DNA of 11,253 nucleotides from Lachnospiraceae bacterium. Lineage in GTDB: Bacteria; Bacillota; Clostridia; Lachnospirales; Lachnospiraceae. A program made the translations under genes and the position numbers. The notes under the pieces were generated by a model. It made no database searches. It was not told where the DNA came from and saw nothing but the letters and a program-made list of their open reading frames with translations. Position 1 is the first letter of the stretch. The number at the start of each line of letters is the position of its first letter. Positions 1-7,130 of the stretch are shown one piece after another. The stretch covers positions 1 through 11,253 of the forward strand of contig JABZIV010000049.1 in the NCBI GenBank assembly GCA_015258095.1, read 5' to 3'.

Positions 1-319
1 CTTTCACATAGAGATAATCTTTATCTTTTAAGGCGCCGATGTGGAGAACCATGTCCACTTCGCAAGCCCCGTCCTCTACAGCCTGTTTTGCCTCAAAGGC
101 CTTTGTCTTGGTGGACATTGCGCCCAGAGGAAAGCCTACAACGGTGCAGGTATGCACGCCGGAGCCTTGCAGCGCCTTTGCAACAAGGGCGACGTAGGAA
201 CTGTTTACACAGACTGATGCGAAGCCGTTGTCTTTCGCTTCTTCACAGTAACGGAGGATGGTATCCTTCGTGGCGTCCGCTTTCAACATCGTGTGGTCAA
301 TCATTTTTGCAATATCCAT
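1..319 (-). CDS. deoC: deoxyribose-phosphate aldolase, N-terminal part (cut by window edge)
   Basis: This cytosolic class I (Schiff-base) aldolase splits 2-deoxyribose-5-phosphate into glyceraldehyde-3-phosphate and acetaldehyde when deoxynucleosides are used as carbon source. About 106 of the usual ~220 residues are visible. They include the N-terminal IDHTML block (residues 7-12), the SVCVN strand (35-39), the VVGFPLGAMSTKTKAFEA segment (60-77) and EVDMVLHIGALK (87-98), where D89 matches the conserved active-site Asp. The Schiff-base lysine lies beyond the window. Two ATGs sit side by side (322 and 319). I chose the second because it lies 6 bases from the AGGAG site, against 3 for the first. 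The gene follows the activase-fusion gene with only 10 bases between stop and start, so it is almost certainly cotranscribed with it. The family call rests on several conserved blocks and is firm. Confidence 0.95.
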   Translation of the reverse strand, partial: MDIAKMIDHTMLKADATKDTILRYCEEAKDNGFASVCVNSSYVALVAKALQGSGVHTCTVVGFPLGAMSTKTKAFEAKQAVEDGACEVDMVLHIGALKDKDYLYVK

Positions 320-325
320 CATTTT

Positions 326-331
326 CTCCTT
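326..331 (-). promoter_or_regulatory. deoC ribosome binding site overlapping the upstream stop codon
   Basis: On the minus strand the sequence reads TAAGGAGAAAATGATGG. The TAA that ends the activase-fusion gene supplies the first A bases of AAGGAG, the deoC ribosome binding site. This arrangement favours translational coupling between the two genes and supports the start at 319 or 322. Confidence 0.75.
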
Positions 332-3300
332 AGGCCTTGTCCCGTATTTTATTTTGGGCGACGGTCAGCATCAACTTGATTCGGTTCAATTGGTTTACTT
401 CCGAGGCACCGGCATCGTAGTCAACGGCAATGATATTTGCACCGGGATTGTGCCGCTTCAACTCTTTAATCACGCCTTTCCCTACGATATGATTCGGCAG
501 GCAACCAAATGGTTGTGTACAAACGATATTATCTACGCCTTCCGCTAAAAGTTCAAGCATTTCTCCGGTTAAGAACCAACCTTCTCCGGTCTGATTTCCC
601 AAGGAGACATATTCCCGTGCCATTTTTGCCAAGTCCTGGATCTCTCCCGGTGCGGTGAAGTGCTTGGACTTTGTTAATTCTGTCTTCGCGGTCTTACGGA
701 AGGATTCCAGAAGGGAAATGGCGATATTGCAGAGTGTTTTTCCTTTCCAGGAAGCACCCAGATTTTGATATTTAAAGTTCTGGTTATAGAAGCAGTAAAG
801 CAGGAAGTCCATGAGATCCGGCATAACGGCTTCGGCACCCTCTTTCTCTAAAAGATCCACGATATGGTTGTTCGCAAGAGGAGAAAACTTGACCAGAATT
901 TCTCCGACAATCCCGACCTTTGCTTTCTCTTCGGAAGAAAGGGGGAGAGCATCGAAGTCCCGTACGATTCCCTTAATATTCTTATTGAATTCCAGGATAG
1001 GAATGCTCTTTTTGGAGAGGCTTTCGATGCAGATTTTTTTCCATTTCTGATGAACGGCTTCCGCGGCACCCTCCTGTAATTCGTAGGGGCGCGTTGCATA
1101 AAGGAGGCGCATAAAGAGGTCTCCGTAAACCACTCCTTGCAGTGCCCTGGTTAAAAGAGGAATCGTCAGTTTAAATCCCGGCGTGGATTCCATTCCATTG
1201 GCATTTAGAGAAATTACCGGAATCTGTCCCATATCCGCTTTCTCCAGTGCCCGACGAATGAAGCCGATGTAGTTCGAGGCACGGCAACCGCCGCCGGTCT
1301 GTGACATGATGACGGCAGTTTTATGAAGGTCATATTTTCCGGAGAGAAGCGCCTCCATAATCTGTCCCACTACGATGATAGAGGGGTAGCAGGAGTCGTT
1401 GTTCACATACTGTAAGCCGGTATCAATAGCGGAACGGTTGTCATTGTTCAGAACGACCAGGTTATACCCCTCGGAACGAATCGCCGGTTCAATAAGTTCA
1501 AAGTGAATGGGGGACATCTGCGGGCAAAGAATCGTGTAGCCTTCCTTCTTCATATCCACGGTGAAAAGTTTTCTTTCGTACTTTTCGGAGCGCATCGTTC
1601 TCCTGTACTTCTTTTCTGCACGAACGCGGATTGCGGCAAGAAGAGAACGAATGCGGATTCTTGCGGCACCGAGGTTGTTGACTTCATCGATTTTTAAAAC
1701 CGTATAAATTTTATCGGAGCCGTTCAAGATGTCCTTTGCCTGATCGACCGTTACGGCATCCAGTCCGCAACCGAAGGAGTTTAACTGAATAAAATCCAGA
1801 TTCTCCTGCGTTTTTGTAAAAGCGGCTGCACGATAGAGACGGGAGTGATACATCCACTGGTCCGTTACGATGATCGGGCGCTCCACCTCTGCAAGATGAG
1901 AAACGGAGTCCTCTGTCAGTACGGCAAAGTTGTAAGAAGTAATCAGCTCGGGGATACCGTGGTGTATTTCCGGATCACAGTGGTAAGGACGTCCGGCAAG
2001 AACGATGCCCCTGTGCCCCGTCTTTTCCATCCATAGAAGCGTCTCTTCTCCTTTTTTCTCAATATCCTTTCGGGACTGTAGAAGCTCTTCCCAGGCGAGA
2101 TGGGCAGCCTGGCGAACTTCTTTTTCCGTAAAATTCCACTCCTTAAACTTTTCCCCGATCTTTTCTACGGTCCATTCTCCGGCAGGTTTTACGGAATCTT
2201 TAATCTGTTTCGGATGAACAAATACTTTCGTGAGCTGGTCTGTCAGTACTTTTTCGTTTGTGAAAGCCAGGAAGGGTTTCATAAAGAAAATGCTTTTCTC
2301 TTCCAGATTTTCCACGTTGTTCTTGATATTTTCCGCATAGGACGTCACCATAGGACAATTATAGTGATTGCCGGCACTTTCCGTTTCATTTCTCTCATAC
2401 GGAATACAAGGATAGAAGATGAAGTTTTGTCCCTTCTTGATTAACCATTCGATGTGGCCGTGGACCAGCTTCGCAGGATAGCACTCGGACTCCGAGGGAA
2501 TGGATTCAATGCCCATCTCGTAGATTTTCTTATTGGAAGAAGGAGAGAGCACGGTACGAAATCCGAGTTCTTTGAAGAAAACAGCCCAGAAGGGGAAATT
2601 CTCGTACATATTCAGGACGCGCGGAATGCCGACTTCTCCTCGCTTTGCTTTCTCAGGGGACAGGGGTTCATAGCCGAAGACGCGCTGTACCTTGTACTTA
2701 TAGAGGTTCGGAATCTCCGACTTTGCCTTCGGAAGTCCTGCGCCACGCTCACAACGGTTTCCGGAGATGAACCTTCTGCCGGATCCGAAGTCATTAATCG
2801 TAAGCACACATTTGTTTCCGCAGAGTCCGCAGCGGCTCATCTTGCTCTCAAAAGATAAATGAGCAATCTCCTCCAAAGGCAGCATGGCAGTCTTTTTGTA
2901 GCCGGAAGCAGAGAGAACCTCTCGCTCTTCCTCCCCGGCGAGAATTTCATTTTCCAGTTTTTCCGTTTCAATGTAGTATCGCTCTCTGGCAATCAGTGCC
3001 GCGCCGAAGGCGCCCATGATTCCGGCAATATCCGGACGCACCACGTTCTGCCCCAGTGTTTCTTCAAGGGAACGGAGCACCGCATTATTGTAGAAGGTTC
3101 CGCCCTGTACAACGATGTGCTTTCCGAGATCTTTCGGATTCGTCACTTTAATAACCTTATACAAGGCGTTCTTAATGACAGAGTAAGCCAGTCCTGCAGA
3201 GATATCGGCAACGGTTGCCCCTTCTTTCTGTGCCTGCTTTACGTTCGAGTTCATGAAAACGGTACAACGGGAACCGAGATCCGTCGGATTTTCGGCGAAA

Positions 3301-4727
3301 AGCGCTTCTTTCGCAAAATCCTCCACACTGTAATCTAGAGACTTCGCGAAAGTCTCCAGGAAGGATCCGCAGCCCGAAGAACAGGCTTCGTTTAATTGCA
3401 CATTATCCACGGTACCGTCTTTGATATGAATACACTTCATATCCTGCCCGCCGATGTCCAGAATACAGTCCACGTCCGGCTCGAAGAAGGAGGCAGCGTA
3501 GTAGTGCGCAATGGTTTCCACTTCTCCTTCATCCAGCTGAAAGGCGGACTTCAAGAGTGCCTCACCGTATCCGGTAGAGCAGGAGTAAGCAATTTCCGCA
3601 TCGGGGGGAAGCTGTTCTTTGATCTCTTTCACCGCTTTAATGGCTGTTTTAATGGGGGATCCTTCATTTCCCGAATAGAATGTATAAAGGAGCTCTCCCT
3701 CTTCGGAGATTAAGGCGAGCTTCGTTGTGGTTGATCCGGCATCAATACCGAAGAAACATTTTCCGTGGTAAGTGCTTAAATCTCTTCTTTTTACTTTCGC
3801 TTTCTCGTGTCGATGAATAAACGCATCATACTCTTCCTCGGAAGAGAAGAGGGCATGCATTCTTTTGATTTCACTGTCCATTTTAATGCCGGCACGAAGG
3901 CGGGGAATCAGGTCGGAGAGCTTTGCCGCCGCATTTTTCTCTTCTGCGTTCAAAGCGGAGCCGATTGCGGCGTATAGGTGGGAATTCTCCGGATTGATGA
4001 TTTCCTCCTCTGTCAGATGCAGGGTGCGGATAAAGCTGTTTCTGAGTTCCGGCATAAAGTGAAGAGGGCCGCCGAGAAAGGCGACGTGTCCGCGAATCGG
4101 CTTTCCCTGTGCAAGACCGGAGATAGTCTGGTTACAAACCGCCTGAAAAATGGAAGCCGCGAGGTCTTCTCTCGCTGCACCTTCGTTGATGAGCGGTTGA
4201 ATATCCGTTTTGGCAAAAACACCGCAGCGTGCGGCAATGGGATAGATCATCTGATAGTTCTTAGCCAGTTCGTTTAATCCTGCCGCATCGGTGTGCAGGA
4301 GGGAAGCCATCTGGTCAATAAAGGAGCCGGTTCCTCCTGCGCAGATCCCGTTCATTCGCTGATCGATTCCGCCTTTGAAATAGATAATCTTTGCGTCCTC
4401 ACCGCCGAGTTCAATAGCGACATCCGTCTTAGGATAGTTCTCTTTTAAAGCCGTGGCTACGGCAACGACTTCCTGGCAGAAGGGTTGTCCCATGTGCTTT
4501 GCCAGAGTCAGTCCGCCGGAGCCGGTTACCACCATGCGAAGGGAAAGATCCCCGTGTGCTTCTTTTGCTTCTTCCAGAAGGTCTGCCAGAGTTTCCTGAA
4601 TATTGGCAAAATGTCTCCGGTAGTCTGAAAATAGAAGATGATTTTCCGAATCCAGAATAGCCACTTTTACCGTAGTTGAACCAATGTCGATTCCCAGTCT
4701 GTACGTTTCCGTCATGTCTACACCCAT
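330..4727 (-). CDS. acyl-CoA dehydratase activase-related fusion protein (two activase modules + DUF2229/HGD-D-like part)
   Basis: This is a 1465-residue cytosolic protein. Module 1 (about 10-265) is a BadF/BcrA/HgdC-type ATPase with GIDIGSTTVK (12-21), LGGEDAK (107-113), GICAGGTGSF (127-136), ARCGVF (166-171) and FLGG (217-220). Module 2 (about 325-580) repeats the plan: GIDAGSTTTK (327-336), DIGGQDMK (424-431), EACSSGCGSF (447-456), SRCTVF (486-491) and QGGTFYN (541-547). In HgdC-type activases the two Cys residues bind one [4Fe-4S] cluster across a dimer, and ATP hydrolysis drives a low-potential electron into a dehydratase or reductase. Here C129/C168 and C449/C488 are both 39 residues apart. 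A Cys cluster follows (C633, C636, C640, C659), then a long region resembling DUF2229 and HGD-D-like proteins with GRPYHCDPE (912-920), TGGGCRASNY (1144-1153) and QPFGCLPNH (1405-1413). The GTG-free ATG start at 4727 has GGGAG six bases upstream; the longer reading frame to 4790 has no such site. The family is widespread in anaerobes but its reaction is, to my knowledge, not established. Confidence 0.9.
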   Translation of the reverse strand: MGVDMTETYRLGIDIGSTTVKVAILDSENHLLFSDYRRHFANIQETLADLLEEAKEAHGDLSLRMVVTGSGGLTLAKHMGQPFCQEVVAVATALKENYPKTDVAIELGGEDAKIIYFKGGIDQRMNGICAGGTGSFIDQMASLLHTDAAGLNELAKNYQMIYPIAARCGVFAKTDIQPLINEGAAREDLAASIFQAVCNQTISGLAQGKPIRGHVAFLGGPLHFMPELRNSFIRTLHLTEEEIINPENSHLYAAIGSALNAEEKNAAAKLSDLIPRLRAGIKMDSEIKRMHALFSSEEEYDAFIHRHEKAKVKRRDLSTYHGKCFFGIDAGSTTTKLALISEEGELLYTFYSGNEGSPIKTAIKAVKEIKEQLPPDAEIAYSCSTGYGEALLKSAFQLDEGEVETIAHYYAASFFEPDVDCILDIGGQDMKCIHIKDGTVDNVQLNEACSSGCGSFLETFAKSLDYSVEDFAKEALFAENPTDLGSRCTVFMNSNVKQAQKEGATVADISAGLAYSVIKNALYKVIKVTNPKDLGKHIVVQGGTFYNNAVLRSLEETLGQNVVRPDIAGIMGAFGAALIARERYYIETEKLENEILAGEEEREVLSASGYKKTAMLPLEEIAHLSFESKMSRCGLCGNKCVLTINDFGSGRRFISGNRCERGAGLPKAKSEIPNLYKYKVQRVFGYEPLSPEKAKRGEVGIPRVLNMYENFPFWAVFFKELGFRTVLSPSSNKKIYEMGIESIPSESECYPAKLVHGHIEWLIKKGQNFIFYPCIPYERNETESAGNHYNCPMVTSYAENIKNNVENLEEKSIFFMKPFLAFTNEKVLTDQLTKVFVHPKQIKDSVKPAGEWTVEKIGEKFKEWNFTEKEVRQAAHLAWEELLQSRKDIEKKGEETLLWMEKTGHRGIVLAGRPYHCDPEIHHGIPELITSYNFAVLTEDSVSHLAEVERPIIVTDQWMYHSRLYRAAAFTKTQENLDFIQLNSFGCGLDAVTVDQAKDILNGSDKIYTVLKIDEVNNLGAARIRIRSLLAAIRVRAEKKYRRTMRSEKYERKLFTVDMKKEGYTILCPQMSPIHFELIEPAIRSEGYNLVVLNNDNRSAIDTGLQYVNNDSCYPSIIVVGQIMEALLSGKYDLHKTAVIMSQTGGGCRASNYIGFIRRALEKADMGQIPVISLNANGMESTPGFKLTIPLLTRALQGVVYGDLFMRLLYATRPYELQEGAAEAVHQKWKKICIESLSKKSIPILEFNKNIKGIVRDFDALPLSSEEKAKVGIVGEILVKFSPLANNHIVDLLEKEGAEAVMPDLMDFLLYCFYNQNFKYQNLGASWKGKTLCNIAISLLESFRKTAKTELTKSKHFTAPGEIQDLAKMAREYVSLGNQTGEGWFLTGEMLELLAEGVDNIVCTQPFGCLPNHIVGKGVIKELKRHNPGANIIAVDYDAGASEVNQLNRIKLMLTVAQNKIRDKA

Positions 4728-4733
4728 TCTATA

Positions 4734-4738
4734 CTCCC
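4734..4738 (-). promoter_or_regulatory. ribosome binding site fixing the activase-fusion start
   Basis: GGGAG on the minus strand lies 6 bases before the ATG at 4727. It decides between this start and an in-frame ATG 21 codons upstream at 4790. The extra residues from 4790 do not resemble the family N-terminus, which normally begins a few residues before the GIDIGST phosphate-binding loop. Confidence 0.7.
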
Positions 4739-4846
4739 TAACTTTTAAAACTCCGTTCTCCGTTTCTCTCCCAAAACAAGAAAAAGGCAAGGAAAAGGAT
4801 TTCCTATGCCGGGAATGGAAACAGAAACGGGAACTAAACGTTTGCT

Positions 4847-4875
4847 ACTCTAGCATAGATAGAGGAGAGCAACAA
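4847..4875 (-). promoter_or_regulatory. candidate sigma-A promoter for the activase/deoC unit
   Basis: On the minus strand, TTGTTG (4870-4875) is followed after exactly 17 bases by TAGAGT (4847-4852), with TGC directly before it, an extended -10 element. An A/T-rich run lies upstream of the -35. The expected start point is near 4840, inside the palindrome AAACGTTT (4836-4843), a position where a regulator could sit. Confidence 0.55.
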
Positions 4876-4930
4876 GAAAGGTATTCTAAAAAAAGAATAA
4901 AAGTTTCATAAGATTTCGTATTTTTATGTT

Positions 4931-4980
4931 TTCCGTATGGAGGAAAGGTTATGGAAGCTATAGGAATTCCGTATGGAAGC
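4931..4980. repeat. short direct repeats upstream of the ABC importer promoter
   Basis: TTCCGTATGGA occurs at 4931-4941 and again at 4967-4977, start to start 36 bases. TATGGAAGC occurs at 4950-4958 and 4972-4980, 22 bases apart. Between them, ATAGGAATTCCGTAT (4960-4974) is an imperfect palindrome broken by one G. The cluster ends 25 bases before the -35 at 5006, which would suit an activator or repressor site. No known regulator consensus is recognised. Confidence 0.5.
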
Positions 4981-4986
4981 GGATAG
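4951..4986 (+). other. possible 11-codon micro-ORF
   Basis: ATG at 4951 opens a reading frame encoding MEAIGIPYGSG and ending in TAG (4984-4986). GGAGG (4939-4943) stands 7 bases upstream, a well-placed ribosome binding site. Against it, the ORF lies upstream of the best promoter for the ABC operon, so it would need another promoter, and its sequence overlaps the direct repeats, which could create the GGAGG by chance. No similarity to a known leader peptide is recognised. Confidence 0.2.
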
Positions 4987-5005
4987 AAAACAGAGACTAA
5001 GTTCG

Positions 5006-5034
5006 TTTACAGGGGTGCGGTTCTATGTTAGAGT
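5006..5034 (+). promoter_or_regulatory. candidate sigma-A promoter for the ABC importer operon
   Basis: TTTACA (5006-5011) and TAGAGT (5029-5034) are separated by 17 bases, and TGT directly before the -10 gives an extended -10 element. Transcription would start near 5041, leaving a leader of roughly 23 bases before the ATG at 5064, just enough for the AGGAGG ribosome binding site (5053-5058). The core matches the opposite-strand promoter of the divergent unit almost base for base. Confidence 0.6.
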
Positions 5035-5040
5035 AAAGCC

Positions 5041-5056
5041 TTGCAAACGAAAAGGA
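5041..5056 (+). promoter_or_regulatory. cre-like sequence between promoter and ribosome binding site
   Basis: TTGCAAACGAAAAGGA fits the CcpA operator consensus WTGNNARCGNWWWCAW at all informative positions except the CA near the 3' end, which is GG. It lies at the expected transcription start, a classic roadblock position for catabolite repression. Its 3' end merges with the purine-rich ribosome binding site, so part of the match may be chance. Confidence 0.3.
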
Positions 5057-5063
5057 GGGTAAG

Positions 5064-6185
5064 ATGAAAAAAAGAATTTTGGCAACAGTTTGTTTAGCGG
5101 CTACTGCACTTTCTCTTTTCGCCTGTGCGAAAAAAGGAGGACAGACGGAAAGTAAGGGAGAAAGCACTGCCGTAAAGGAGACAACAGCTCAGGGAGAAGA
5201 TAAAAAGGATAGCGGTGAGAAGGCGGAGGAGACCGCCGGAAAGACCTATAAGGTGGGAATTCTGAAATTCATGGACCATCCTTCCTTAAACCAGATTGAA
5301 GACAGCCTTTGTACGGAGTTTGACAGCCTCTCCAAGGACGGAACGAAGTATGAATATAAAGAATACAGATTGAACGGACAGGGAGATGCTTCTGTTTTGA
5401 ATCAGATGACAGCGCAGCTTATCGCGGATAAGGTGGATGTCATCGTACCGATTGCGACCCCTGCCGTACAGGTTGTACAGTCCGCTGTGGAGGGAAAGGA
5501 TATCCCGGTTGTTTTCTCCGCCGTGTCCGACCCGGTTTCCGCAAAGATTGTGCAGTCCATGGAAGAACCGGGAGGAAACCTTACCGGGACTTCCGATGCT
5601 TTAAATACGGATGCCATCATGAATCTGATTTTCGCAGAGAATCCGAATGCGAAGAAGATTGGGCTTTTGTATTCCAAGAGTGAGGATTCTTCAAAGGCGC
5701 CGATTGAAGATGCAAAGAAATTCCTGGAAGGAAAGGGCGTTGAAGTGGTAGAGAAGACGGGAACGACAACGGATGAAGTGAATCAGGCGGTGGATGCGCT
5801 GATTGCAGAAAAAGTCGATGCCATCTTTACGCCGACGGACAATACGATACAGAAAGCGGAACTGAGCTTTTATGAGAAGCTTCAGAAAGCAAAGATTCCC
5901 CATTTTGGCGGTGCGGATTCCTTTGCCTTAAACGGCGCTTTTGCAGGGTATGGTGTAGATTATGTGCAACTCGGTAAAGCCACGGCGGATATGGTGGATG
6001 AAGTACTGAGAGAAGGGAAAGAGCCGAAGAGCCTTGCGGTGAAGACCTTTGACAACGGTATCGCGACAGTCAATACGGATACCGCAGAAAAGCTCGGACT
6101 TTCCATGGAGGAGCTGAAGGAGAAGTTCAAGCCCTATTGCACGAAGGTGGAAGAAATTAAAACCCAACAGGAATTTTCAAAGTAA
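5064..6185 (+). CDS. ABC transporter substrate-binding lipoprotein (ABC_sub_bind family)
   Basis: This 373-residue extracellular lipoprotein captures a small solute for the importer encoded by the next two genes. The signal peptide (MKKR, hydrophobic core, lipobox LFAC) places the lipidated Cys at residue 21. A flexible linker rich in Glu, Lys, Thr and Ser (22-60) separates the membrane anchor from the binding domain. That domain (about 62-360) has family landmarks: VGILKFMDHPSLNQIEDSL (64-82), VDVIVPIATPAVQVV (124-138), PVVFSAVSDPVSAKIV (148-163), GNLTGTSD (171-178), and a second lobe with VDAIFTPTDN (251-260). The class is COG2984 (PF04392), which includes the tryptophan-binding TrpX of streptococci. 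The substrate cannot be read from the sequence. AGGAGG lies 5 bases before the ATG. It opens an operon with a 15-base gap to the permease gene. Confidence 0.9.
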   Translation: MKKRILATVCLAATALSLFACAKKGGQTESKGESTAVKETTAQGEDKKDSGEKAEETAGKTYKVGILKFMDHPSLNQIEDSLCTEFDSLSKDGTKYEYKEYRLNGQGDASVLNQMTAQLIADKVDVIVPIATPAVQVVQSAVEGKDIPVVFSAVSDPVSAKIVQSMEEPGGNLTGTSDALNTDAIMNLIFAENPNAKKIGLLYSKSEDSSKAPIEDAKKFLEGKGVEVVEKTGTTTDEVNQAVDALIAEKVDAIFTPTDNTIQKAELSFYEKLQKAKIPHFGGADSFALNGAFAGYGVDYVQLGKATADMVDEVLREGKEPKSLAVKTFDNGIATVNTDTAEKLGLSMEELKEKFKPYCTKVEEIKTQQEFSK

Positions 6186-6200
6186 GTAGCAGGGAAAGAT

Positions 6201-7130
6201 ATGGCAGAGTTTTTTACAGTCGGCATCATTCAGACAGCGCTTGAAATCGGGCTGATCTATGCGCTGGTAGCGATAGCCCTCTTTATATCCTATAGTATTT
6301 TAAATATTGCAGACCTGTCCACGGACGGTTCTTTCACTCTGGGAACAGCGGTTTCCGCAGTCTTTACGATTGCGGGACACCCTATTCTCGGGATTTTTAT
6401 GGCAATGCTTTCGGGTTCTCTATCCGGGTTCTGCACTGCTTTTTTGCAGACCACTCTGGGAATAGAAAGTATTTTGTCCGGAATTATTGTCAATACAGGG
6501 TTGTATACCATCAATCTGGCTGTCATGGGATTTTCCTCCAACCTGTCTATTTTTGGTACGGATACGGTTTTTACTTTGTTTTCCGGACTGCATCCCGTGC
6601 TTAGTGAGTGGGGAACGGTTCTTCTGCTTCTTCTGATTGTGCTTTTTGTTGCCTTTCTTCTTCGCTGGTTTTTCGGAACCGGCCTCGGACTTTCTATCCG
6701 TGCAACCGGAGATAGTCCGGCAATGGTGCGTGCTTCTTCCATTAATCCCGCCTTTACGATTACTGTGGGACTATGCCTGTCGAATGCGCTTACCGCCTTA
6801 TCCGGTTCTTTGATTGCCCAGTATAATAAGGCATCCGACATCAATCTGGGAAATGGGATGGTGACGGTTGCCCTGGCTTCCCTGGTTATCGGGGAGAGCT
6901 TGTTCGGAAAAAGAAAGCTGCTTCTCCGCATCTTCGGTGTGATTCTCGGAGCGATACTCTACCGCATTGTGATTGCGCTGGCGCTTCGTCTTCGCATACC
7001 GACGGAGGCTTTCAAGCTGGTCAGTGCGCTGATTGTGGCTATTGCAATTTCTTCGACGAGAATACAGGAACTCTTGCATTACGCGAAGCTAAGACGAAAT
7101 GCAATCCGAGAAAGGGGGAAGGATGCTTGA
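6201..7130 (+). CDS. ABC transporter permease (COG4120 type)
   Basis: This 309-residue inner-membrane subunit forms the translocation channel for the solute bound by the upstream lipoprotein. I count about eight to nine hydrophobic segments (roughly 8-35, 44-60, 62-85, 88-110, 137-158, 185-205, 216-234, 241-262 and 270-287). The cytoplasmic loop GLGLSIRATGDSPAMVRA (161-178) and the following SSIN are the conserved coupling region of branched-chain-type (BPD_transp_2) permeases, which contacts the ATPase. The C-terminal tail (from 288) is strongly basic, as expected for a cytoplasmic end. AGGGA at 6191-6195 precedes the ATG at 6201. The last 8 bases overlap the ATPase gene, which suggests coupled translation and equal subunit supply. 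The family is clear; the substrate is not. Confidence 0.9.
   Translation: MAEFFTVGIIQTALEIGLIYALVAIALFISYSILNIADLSTDGSFTLGTAVSAVFTIAGHPILGIFMAMLSGSLSGFCTAFLQTTLGIESILSGIIVNTGLYTINLAVMGFSSNLSIFGTDTVFTLFSGLHPVLSEWGTVLLLLLIVLFVAFLLRWFFGTGLGLSIRATGDSPAMVRASSINPAFTITVGLCLSNALTALSGSLIAQYNKASDINLGNGMVTVALASLVIGESLFGKRKLLLRIFGVILGAILYRIVIALALRLRIPTEAFKLVSALIVAIAISSTRIQELLHYAKLRRNAIRERGKDA

Larger units (their letters stand above)
4728..5063. other. divergent intergenic region (336 bases)
   Basis: This gap separates the minus-strand activase/deoC unit from the plus-strand ABC importer operon, so it must serve transcription both ways. It holds a candidate promoter on each strand, an AT-rich stretch (4882-4920) upstream of the minus-strand -35 that could act as an UP element, short direct repeats (4931-4980), a micro-ORF and cre-like sequences. 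The minus-strand leader would be roughly 110 bases long, and I see no strong hairpin or known riboswitch core in it. The T-box motif that often precedes tryptophan-type importers is not visible. Confidence 0.7.

Noticed and set aside
2859..3338. 159-codon plus-strand open frame opposite the activase gene (also 2100-2444 and 2454-2858)
   Set aside because: Antisense to a strongly conserved protein, with no ribosome binding site of note and low-complexity, Phe/Ser/Arg-rich products typical of shadow frames.
4882..4899. TATTCT/AGAATA inverted repeat around an A6 run
   Set aside because: The stem is short and AT-only, not stable enough for a terminator; better explained as an A-tract upstream of the minus-strand promoter.
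5012..5024. GGGGTGCGGTTC as a T-box antiterminator core
   Set aside because: Only a loose likeness to the AGGGTGGNACCGCG core; it lies inside the promoter spacer and no specifier stem or terminator accompanies it.
6290..6931. 213-codon minus-strand frame opposite the permease gene
   Set aside because: Product is rich in Arg, Pro and Ser with no recognisable domain; the opposite strand encodes a clear membrane protein.
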